Assembly: GCA_021107195.1 (NCBI GenBank)
Contig: JAIOTF010000319.1
Coordinates: 1-5,517, forward strand
Direction of reading: 5' to 3'
From: Anaerolineaceae bacterium
GTDB taxonomy: Bacteria; Chloroflexota; Anaerolineae; Anaerolineales; Anaerolineaceae
DNA: 5,517 nucleotides
Positions within the stretch are counted from its first letter, which is position 1; every line of letters starts with the position of its first letter. Position numbers and translations under genes: made by a program. Shown here one piece after another: positions 1-4,872 of the stretch. The notes beneath the pieces are model-generated. The model saw only the letters and a program-made list of their open reading frames with translations. It searched no databases and was not told the origin of the DNA.

Positions 1-547
1 AAGAAACACTGCGCACCATTGAATCAATAAAACTCTCTGGTTTTTCCAGAAGACCCGTTCCTTGATAAACACAGGCCTGCAAACCCATCTCAAGACGGTC
101 TAATTCCCGCACAAATTTAGCTTCAGCGGTTTCGCCTGCCTCATACTCTTCCCACAATGACAATATGTATGTTCCTTCTTCCAGTAAGCCAAAGACACGC
201 TGCACAGCGTCTAACTCCAGGGAATGTTTTCTTTCGCCCGAAATTTGATCGTTTGGCGTGAAATCCCCCGCGTAAATCTCTCCAAAATCATGGAAAAGGG
301 CCATGAGCAGCGCCCTCGTCAAATCAATTTCATCCTCTTTATGCTTGCCCATACCCAACATTGCTGTCAATAATACAACACCTAAACTATGTTCTGCTAC
401 CGTCTCGCATCGATCTGCTGGAACGCCAGCCTGCAGCCATCCCTGTCGATAAAGCTGCTTGAGTTGGTAAAATTGGTAATAGACCGCAATTTCCGGTCTT
501 ACCTCATGGTTGAATTCTATCTTTGGTGCATTACCTTTTGTTTTCAC
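1..547 (-). CDS. HD-domain phosphohydrolase, HDDC2/YfbR-like 5'-nucleotidase family (3' end off the left edge)
   Basis: The open frame runs from a GTG at 547-545 to the window edge, giving 182 codons without a stop. It shows the HD metal-site pattern: His53 (in AEHS), His86-Asp87 (in FHDFGE, with Glu90 as the likely catalytic acid) and Asp150 (in RELDRLEM). The run GEIYAGDFTPND after the HD pair and LWEEYEAGETAEAKF (131-145) are typical of HDDC2-type proteins, which are related to the E. coli YfbR 5'-deoxynucleotidase. By family this is a cytoplasmic metal-dependent phosphohydrolase acting on (deoxy)nucleoside monophosphates; substrate is inferred. Family members are about 190-205 aa, so only a short tail is missing. 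The frame upstream has a TAG at nine codons or fewer before the GTG, leaving only an in-frame TTG five codons up as alternative; the ribosome site (GGCAGG) is weak. It follows the transporter operon on the same strand but behind a hairpin, so it is probably a separate unit. Confidence 0.87.
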   Translation of the reverse strand, partial: MKTKGNAPKIEFNHEVRPEIAVYYQFYQLKQLYRQGWLQAGVPADRCETVAEHSLGVVLLTAMLGMGKHKEDEIDLTRALLMALFHDFGEIYAGDFTPNDQISGERKHSLELDAVQRVFGLLEEGTYILSLWEEYEAGETAEAKFVRELDRLEMGLQACVYQGTGLLEKPESFIDSMVRSVS

Positions 548-585
548 GATGTGCCTGCCCAATAACTAATATTGCACAAATGAAC

Positions 586-620
586 ATCAATCCCCTGCCA
601 ACGGATAGCAGAGGATTGAT
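586..620 (-). terminator. Terminator-like hairpin after the solute-binding protein gene
   Basis: Inverted arms at 586-598 and 608-620 form a 13-bp stem with a 9-nt loop. The only non-Watson-Crick position (594/612) is a G-U wobble in minus-strand RNA but a C/A mismatch in plus-strand RNA, which argues that it works on the minus strand. It starts 37 nt after the stop codon of the binding-protein gene. The following minus-strand bases (GUUCAUUUGUG) are U-rich but not a clean U tract, so it may be an imperfect intrinsic terminator or an mRNA 3'-end stabiliser. Confidence 0.65.
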
Positions 621-657
621 TGTAACAAAAATTCTACGAAATTTTCAGGCTAGCTGA

Positions 658-2073
658 TTATTGAATCTCGGCTACCAGCGCATTGGCGTCTTCAGTCAAT
701 TGTATCAAGATAGCCTCAATTTCAGCCTCGTCTGCTGCCTGGAACAATTGGGCAGCTGCGTCACCGACTGCGCGGCGAACAGATGACCATGCAGGGAAAG
801 TCTGCGGTTCGGCGGGGCCAATGGCTGCCAGTTTCGCACCGGTTGCCCACACGGGATTCTCGGCAGCATAGCTCTCGAGCAGCGCAGCGGAGGTGGCCTG
901 CGTCGGCAGATAACCGGAGTAGTCACTGATCCACATAGCCTGATTTTCAGCATTGGTCAACCACTTGATGAACACCCAGCTTGCCAGAGTCTTCTCAGGT
1001 GTCGTGTTAACAACACCCAGCATCTGCTGGAAGGCGTCAACGGCCAATGTGCCATCAGGGCCGGGAGCGCCGATGAAGGTCCAGGTGTCCTCGTTGGCTT
1101 CATCAGCAAAGGCGGCTTCGTAGTAAGGCAGACCAGCAGTGGAACTCATTGTTACCAGAGCTTTGCGCTGTGCCTGTTCAGGATTCGGATAGCTCTCAGT
1201 TTCGAACGTGCAGCCGGAATCGCGCAGATCATTCAGGAACATCGTGGCCGCTTTGGCTTCAGGTGTATTGAAATCATAGGCATCACCAGCTTCATTCAAT
1301 TCACTGCCACCAAAAGCATAAAACCAATTCAGCCAGTTAGTTGTGCTGGGATAATAAACCAGCCCGCCGGTGCCGGCGAAATCGCCGCCGCGTTCGGTAT
1401 TAAATGCTGCACCTGCGCACATCTGTTCCTTGAATTCTTCAGCAGTTGCTGGAGGAGCAGCAAAGCCCATTTCTTCGGCCCATGTGTTGTTGTAAACAAG
1501 CACATTTGCGGACTGGGTCAACGGGTAAGCAATTCTCGCGCCATCAGCTACCAACCCGGCATCATAAGCACTATCATACAAAGCATCCATTTCTTCAGTG
1601 CTTAAGCCATAATCAGCATCTTCGATGTAGGAACTGATATCAGCAATCGCGTCAACTGCATACCAGTCGGCAAGTGCATTTGTGTAAGCCATCACAATAT
1701 CAGGTAGGTCGCCAGACAGAATAGCTGCATTCATCTTGTCTTCAACATCACCATAATGGCCCTGGTCCAGAGCTTCCACGGTAATACCATATTCATTGGT
1801 CTTGTTAAATTCTTCAACCAATGCAACCATACCCTCCATGGGTTTACCTTCGCCATAAACGTGCCAGAATTGAACAGTCACACCCTCCAGCGGATTTACT
1901 TCTTCCACTGGTTCGGCTACCGGCTCTTCTTCAGCGACGGGCTCTTCAACAGGTTCTTCTGCCACAGGTTCTTCAGGTGCAGGTTCTGGAGCAGGCGCCG
2001 GCTTGCAGGCAGCCAAAGCAAGCGACAAAATCACAACGACGATCACCAAAAAGGCTAACTTATTGGTCTTCAT
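658..2073 (-). CDS. Family-1 extracellular solute-binding lipoprotein of a carbohydrate ABC importer (MalE/UgpB-like)
   Basis: Captures a solute outside the membrane and passes it to the two permeases encoded upstream; the ligand is unknown, with sugars or glycerol-3-phosphate-like compounds usual for the family. From the preferred start (2073) the protein is 471 aa. Residues 1-22 are a signal peptide ending in a lipobox (LAAC) with lipid-anchored Cys23. Residues 24-64 are a low-complexity Pro/Ala/Glu/Val linker. The binding fold starts at about 65 (VTVQFWHVY). Family-typical stretches include GDLPDIVMAY (121-130), YNNTW (194-198) and the hinge-region WVFIKWLTNAENQAMW (366-381) followed by SGYLP. 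The length is a little above the usual 410-450 aa because of the linker. A start seven codons upstream (2094) is possible, but AAGGAG at 2088-2083 sits nine bases before the 2073 ATG and lies inside the coding sequence if 2094 is used. Two cysteines besides the lipobox, at 219 and 288, could form a disulfide. It is the last gene of the operon, unlike the common E-F-G order. Confidence 0.93.
   Translation of the reverse strand: MKTNKLAFLVIVVVILSLALAACKPAPAPEPAPEEPVAEEPVEEPVAEEEPVAEPVEEVNPLEGVTVQFWHVYGEGKPMEGMVALVEEFNKTNEYGITVEALDQGHYGDVEDKMNAAILSGDLPDIVMAYTNALADWYAVDAIADISSYIEDADYGLSTEEMDALYDSAYDAGLVADGARIAYPLTQSANVLVYNNTWAEEMGFAAPPATAEEFKEQMCAGAAFNTERGGDFAGTGGLVYYPSTTNWLNWFYAFGGSELNEAGDAYDFNTPEAKAATMFLNDLRDSGCTFETESYPNPEQAQRKALVTMSSTAGLPYYEAAFADEANEDTWTFIGAPGPDGTLAVDAFQQMLGVVNTTPEKTLASWVFIKWLTNAENQAMWISDYSGYLPTQATSAALLESYAAENPVWATGAKLAAIGPAEPQTFPAWSSVRRAVGDAAAQLFQAADEAEIEAILIQLTEDANALVAEIQ
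1900..1974 (-). repeat. In-frame EEPVA/EPVE-type low-complexity repeat coding the lipoprotein linker
   Basis: About 25 codons (residues 34-58 of the binding protein) are built from near-copies of a four- to five-residue unit, E-E-P-V-A/E, visible on the plus strand as repeated GGTTCTTC or GGCTCTTC blocks. Together with the PAPAPEPAP stretch just before it, it forms a flexible acidic tether between the lipid anchor and the binding domain. Such a repeat can change length by slippage. Confidence 0.75.
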
Positions 2074-2082
2074 TCTTTGTTT

Positions 2083-2088
2083 CTCCTT
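2083..2088 (-). promoter_or_regulatory. Shine-Dalgarno site that decides the binding-protein start
   Basis: AAGGAG on the minus strand lies nine bases upstream of the ATG at 2073-2071 and inside the reading frame if the ATG at 2094 were used. It therefore supports 2073 as the start. The signal peptide then begins MKTNK with a normal short basic n-region. Confidence 0.75.
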
Positions 2089-2138
2089 AAACATTTTTTT
2101 AGTTTGACAATTTTCTAACCAAAAGCTTCAATACTTTT

Positions 2139-2162
2139 TCAGCCTCGCATTGTCCTCCTTTC
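2139..2162 (-). promoter_or_regulatory. Isolated strong Shine-Dalgarno element with a 3-codon mini-ORF in the binding-protein leader
   Basis: The minus strand carries GAAAGGAGG at 2162-2154, close to a perfect anti-SD complement, followed three bases later by ATG CGA GGC TGA (2150-2139). It encodes only Met-Arg-Gly, so it does not start a real gene, and it lies 66 bases upstream of the true SD/start. The motif equals the core of the STAB-SD known from Bacillus thuringiensis cry3A leaders, where a bound 30S subunit protects the downstream mRNA. That role here is inference; it could also be a minimal leader ORF or a relic. Confidence 0.45.
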
Positions 2163-2187
2163 ACTATGTCAGGCTCTGAAACTTGTC

Positions 2188-2209
2188 ATGTGAGCAAACT
2201 GCTCATCAT
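2188..2209 (-). other. Stem-loop spanning the stop codon of the MalG-type permease gene
   Basis: A perfect 6-bp inverted repeat (TGAGCA / TGCTCA, 2191-2196 and 2200-2205) with a 3-base loop extends by three more pairs (2188-2190 with 2207-2209) across a single bulged base at 2206. It covers the TGA stop at 2208-2206. No U tract follows on either strand, so it is not a standard terminator. A likely role is an RNA processing or 3'-stabilising structure between the permease and binding-protein parts of the transcript. Confidence 0.5.
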
Positions 2210-3066
2210 CCTTTGAGCCCTGATCGGGCAATACTTTCGGTAAATTGTTTCTGTGTAAAGAAGTAAATAATCATGATCGGGATAATGGTGATGAAAGCAC
2301 CCGCCATTGTCAAATTAATTTGTTGACCAGCCTCCTCAACAAAATTCATCAACCCCACAGAAATTGGCCGCCAATCCGGAGTATTGGTCACCAGCATCGG
2401 CCATGCCAGTGCATTCCAGGTGCCGATAAAAGAAAGCACGACAATCACCATGATAGATGCTTTGGAGAGCGGTACCGCGATCTGCCACAAAAACCGAAAA
2501 TGCCCGGCGCCATCGATTTGAGCAGAATCAAACAACTCGTCCGGTATCTGTGCAAAAAATTGGCGCAACAGGAATATAGCAAACACACTCCCCATGAACG
2601 GCACCGTAAGTGCTGGCCAATTATTGATCCATTTTAACGGCCCGATCCGCCCTAACCAGGTAACGGTCAAAAAATTAGGGATAATATTGACCATTGCCGG
2701 GATCATCATCGTGCTCAATAAAACGCCAAAAATGAAATCCCGACCCGGGAACTTGATCCGCGCAAAGGCGTACGCCGCAAAAATACTGAAGGTGACCTGG
2801 CCAGTCAGCGTGATTGCAGCAATGATGATGCTGTTGATGAAATACTCCGAGAATCTCGCCCGCTTCCATGCTTCCACATAGTTTTCAAAATGCAGCTCAG
2901 AAGGGAAAAAGGAGCTGCCCAATGCTTCTCCCAGATTCTTGAACGAAGTAGAGATCATCCACACAAATGGGATGAGCGAAATAACCGCGCCGATGAGCAA
3001 GATGACATAGGTCGCAACCTTTGCAGATGAGTTTGTTTTATGAAGAGAGCGTCTTTGTTTACCCAT
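2206..3066 (-). CDS. MalG/UgpE-type carbohydrate ABC transporter permease
   Basis: One of the two membrane subunits of the importer. The 286-aa length is usual for the family. Predicted helices lie at about 17-39, 76-102, 111-133, 152-171, 201-222 and 254-270, the normal six. The EAA loop that docks on the ATPase is at 177-200 (ELFDSAQIDGA, then FRFLWQIAVPL), with Asp-Ser-Ala where many members have Glu-Ala-Ala but the Asp-Gly-Ala core intact. The downstream GTWNALAWPM (215-224) is another family hallmark. The basic N-terminus (KQRR) suits a cytoplasmic start. The ATG overlaps the end of the upstream permease gene by 8 bp and has AAAGG at 3077-3073, six bases away, so translation is probably coupled. 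It must pair with the larger permease encoded directly upstream and with an ATPase not present in this window. Confidence 0.94.
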   Translation of the reverse strand: MGKQRRSLHKTNSSAKVATYVILLIGAVISLIPFVWMISTSFKNLGEALGSSFFPSELHFENYVEAWKRARFSEYFINSIIIAAITLTGQVTFSIFAAYAFARIKFPGRDFIFGVLLSTMMIPAMVNIIPNFLTVTWLGRIGPLKWINNWPALTVPFMGSVFAIFLLRQFFAQIPDELFDSAQIDGAGHFRFLWQIAVPLSKASIMVIVVLSFIGTWNALAWPMLVTNTPDWRPISVGLMNFVEEAGQQINLTMAGAFITIIPIMIIYFFTQKQFTESIARSGLKG

Positions 3067-4747
3067 AGAACACCTTTGATCCCTGAATTCGATTATTAAC
3101 CATCGTCAGTAACAAGATAATACCAAACAACACAAAAGAAAGCGCTGATGCATACCCATAACGAAGTTTCTCAAAGAATTCAATAAATATTGCCACGCTG
3201 AATGTATCTGTTGTCCCCAACGCAAGACTATCCCTGAATATCCAGATCGTACCGAATGCCTTGAATGTTCCGATGATTGCGATCAAAGACAGGAAATAGG
3301 TCGTCGGTGAAAGCAACGGGAATATGATATGCCAGAATGTTTCCCATTTGCTCGCACCATCCACCGATGCAGCATCGACCAATTCTTTGGATATATTTCC
3401 TAATCCCGCCAGGTAGATCACTGTGTCATATCCAACATAAGTCCAGATGGAATGTAGAATGATAACTGTTAACGCCAAACTGGGGCCTGCAGCCCATTCC
3501 GGCCATTGGAGCCCAATCCCGTTTGCTATGATTGAAAACACACCATCCGGTTCATACAGCCATTTCAACGGCTCGGCGCCCAAACTCTTTAACAGGAGGT
3601 TCGCCGGCGCTGTTTCTCTGCTGGAAAAAATCTGCCGGAAAATAGCGGCGCTCGCCACCGCCGGTGTCACATAGGGCAAGAAATACATGATACGGAATGC
3701 ATTCGAACCCCAGATTCTCTGAAACAGCAAAACGGAGAGGAATAAAGAAATGGCAAGCTGGAAGGGAACAGTGAACATCGAGAAATAAATAGTCACCTTC
3801 AACCCTTCCCACAAATCAGGGTCACCAGAAGCCAATATCGTCGGGATTTCGCCAATTAGCAGCCACCCGCCGACCATTAACACAAAAGCAGCAAGTATTC
3901 TCCACCAGAACACGTTGCTGCCCACTCTTTTTTCTGCGCTTTTCCAAAACAACCAGGCTAATCCAATCAGAATGAAGCCAGAGCCAATGGTAACAACCTG
4001 CGGCCAAATTCCAGGGTCTGTTCCGGCTTCAAGCGCCGCCGCATAAACAGCCGCGATCTCCTTGAAAGTGAACCAGATCAAAATACCGCCGGTTGCCAAT
4101 GCGGTCCAGGTCAATGCAAACATGCTTTGATACTGGAATGTCTTTCCACTTCCAATAAACTTTTGAGCTAGCCAGCCCAAAAGCAGCCCGCCAATGGCCA
4201 GCCCTGCAAAAAGAGAAAATGCGGACACGACCTGCTCTGCCCAGAGCGCTTCGCCTAACAGGCGCATAAACACTTCCTGTGTCCGCTCCAGTCCCCGCAG
4301 CTTATCGGCAATCCCCAGAAATTCCGGCAGAAGAACTACAATCCAGCGCACCATAGCAAGCAAAGTGCCTGCCTGCACAAAGGCTGGTATAATATGCAGC
4401 CATTGCTTTTGCTTGCCTGCTGTAATCTCCTTCTGCTGGGCCCGGATCAATAGATATGCTCCGACAAATGTCAGTAAAGCCAAAACAAAGGCTGCCAGAT
4501 AAGCCAGGTTGCCAACCCCGGATACATAGTTTTTCAAACCTAGAAAACCGCCCTGTTTCAGTCGCCATTTATGCATGCTGACGTATAATGCAAAACCAAC
4601 AGGGAAAATGCCGAATATAAAGATCAAAATAACTGCCGGAGCAATAAAAAGGTATCCTGTCAGATACTCACGTATCTTTCGACTATTCTTCCCCGTAAAA
4701 ATAGAGCGCTTCTGATTTCTGCTTTTGATCTCAACCATTTCGGCCAT
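3059..4747 (-). CDS. MalF/UgpA-type ABC transporter permease with a large multi-helix insertion
   Basis: Second membrane subunit of the importer. At 562 aa it is far longer than the usual 290-320 aa. Residues 25-79 are a canonical start (LTGYLFIAPA, first helix 32-55, then FLGLKNYVSGVG). Residues 308-562 are the canonical remainder, opening GDPDLWEGLKVTIYF and containing helices at about 317-342, 350-373, 422-445, 482-503 and 534-551. The EAA loop is at 455-478 (ELVDAASVDGA, then FWHIIFPL), and YGYASALSFVLF (530-541) is a family hallmark. Between them, about 80-306 adds six likely helices (81-101, 117-140, 173-195, 207-226, 250-268, 281-299) absent from ordinary members. E. coli MalF is also long (514 aa), but by a soluble P2 domain. 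The start has AAAGGGAG at 4759-4752, four bases upstream; an in-frame ATG at 4738 is too far from it. First gene of the operon; its stop overlaps the next start. Confidence 0.92.
   Translation of the reverse strand: MAEMVEIKSRNQKRSIFTGKNSRKIREYLTGYLFIAPAVILIFIFGIFPVGFALYVSMHKWRLKQGGFLGLKNYVSGVGNLAYLAAFVLALLTFVGAYLLIRAQQKEITAGKQKQWLHIIPAFVQAGTLLAMVRWIVVLLPEFLGIADKLRGLERTQEVFMRLLGEALWAEQVVSAFSLFAGLAIGGLLLGWLAQKFIGSGKTFQYQSMFALTWTALATGGILIWFTFKEIAAVYAAALEAGTDPGIWPQVVTIGSGFILIGLAWLFWKSAEKRVGSNVFWWRILAAFVLMVGGWLLIGEIPTILASGDPDLWEGLKVTIYFSMFTVPFQLAISLFLSVLLFQRIWGSNAFRIMYFLPYVTPAVASAAIFRQIFSSRETAPANLLLKSLGAEPLKWLYEPDGVFSIIANGIGLQWPEWAAGPSLALTVIILHSIWTYVGYDTVIYLAGLGNISKELVDAASVDGASKWETFWHIIFPLLSPTTYFLSLIAIIGTFKAFGTIWIFRDSLALGTTDTFSVAIFIEFFEKLRYGYASALSFVLFGIILLLTMVNNRIQGSKVFYG
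3830..4510 (-). other. Region coding the six-helix insertion in the MalF-type permease
   Basis: Residues 80-306 interrupt the permease between NYVSGVG and GDPDLWEG, which in ordinary members are nearly adjacent. Charge pattern supports six crossings: the three loops expected inside are basic (RAQQKEITAGKQKQ; AQKFIGSGK; WKSAEKRVG), while the outer loops are mixed or acidic. An even number of helices leaves the topology of the canonical half unchanged. The frame is continuous and composition looks like the flanks, so this is not an assembly artefact or a recent insertion element. Function of the insert is unknown; I recognise no named domain in it. Confidence 0.75.
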
Positions 4748-4872
4748 GTTGCTCCCTTTGGAAGATAGTTGCAGGATTATAGTTTTGATTGTAGCCCTAT
4801 TATATTTAATAACTTGTTAAAATATCTTTATCTTTTTGTAAGTATACAATAACTTTAGAACAAGGATGAAAT
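4748..4872. promoter_or_regulatory. AT-rich divergent promoter region between the importer operon and the lipoprotein gene
   Basis: This 125-bp spacer must hold the starts of both divergent transcripts. On the minus strand there are two exact TATAAT hexamers, at 4781-4776 and 4804-4799. The nearer would give a leader of about 20 nt containing the SD of the large permease; neither has a good -35 match at 16-18 bp. On the plus strand TATACAAT (4843-4850) is the best -10-like match for the lipoprotein, also without a clear -35. An 8-base direct repeat AATAACTT occurs at 4808-4815 and 4848-4855, and a small palindrome TAAC-TT-GTTA at 4810-4819; either could be part of an operator, but both are short. 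No LacI-type CG-centred palindrome is visible. Confidence 0.45.

Noticed and set aside
1446..2090. Plus-strand open frames antisense to the binding-protein gene (for example 1756-2058, 1821-2090 and 1446-1637).
   Set aside because: They have no recognisable domains, are rich in His/Gln/Arg as expected of the antisense of this reading frame, and oppose a clearly real 471-aa gene.
2104..2132. A perfect TTGACA with TTCAAT 17 bp downstream on the plus strand, suggesting an antisense promoter.
   Set aside because: The -10 matches only 4 of 6 and no plus-strand gene follows; the spacer is AT-rich, so a chance match is likely. Only transcript mapping could revive it.
2245..2881. Plus-strand open frames of 130 and 95 codons opposite the MalG-type permease.
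   Set aside because: They are shadows of a well-supported permease gene; no family signature, and the second only looks hydrophobic because it mirrors membrane segments.
3830..4510. The large insertion in the permease as a mobile element, intein or assembly chimera.
   Set aside because: No terminal repeats, no intein splicing motifs, no frame break and composition like the flanks; the positive-inside charge pattern fits a genuine membrane module.
3447..4568. Short frames on both strands inside the large permease gene, including 4194-4502 (plus) and 4302-4568 (minus).
   Set aside because: The main frame reads as continuous, meaningful permease sequence throughout; the alternatives have no domain or ribosome-site support. 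They do not indicate a frameshift or a gene fusion.
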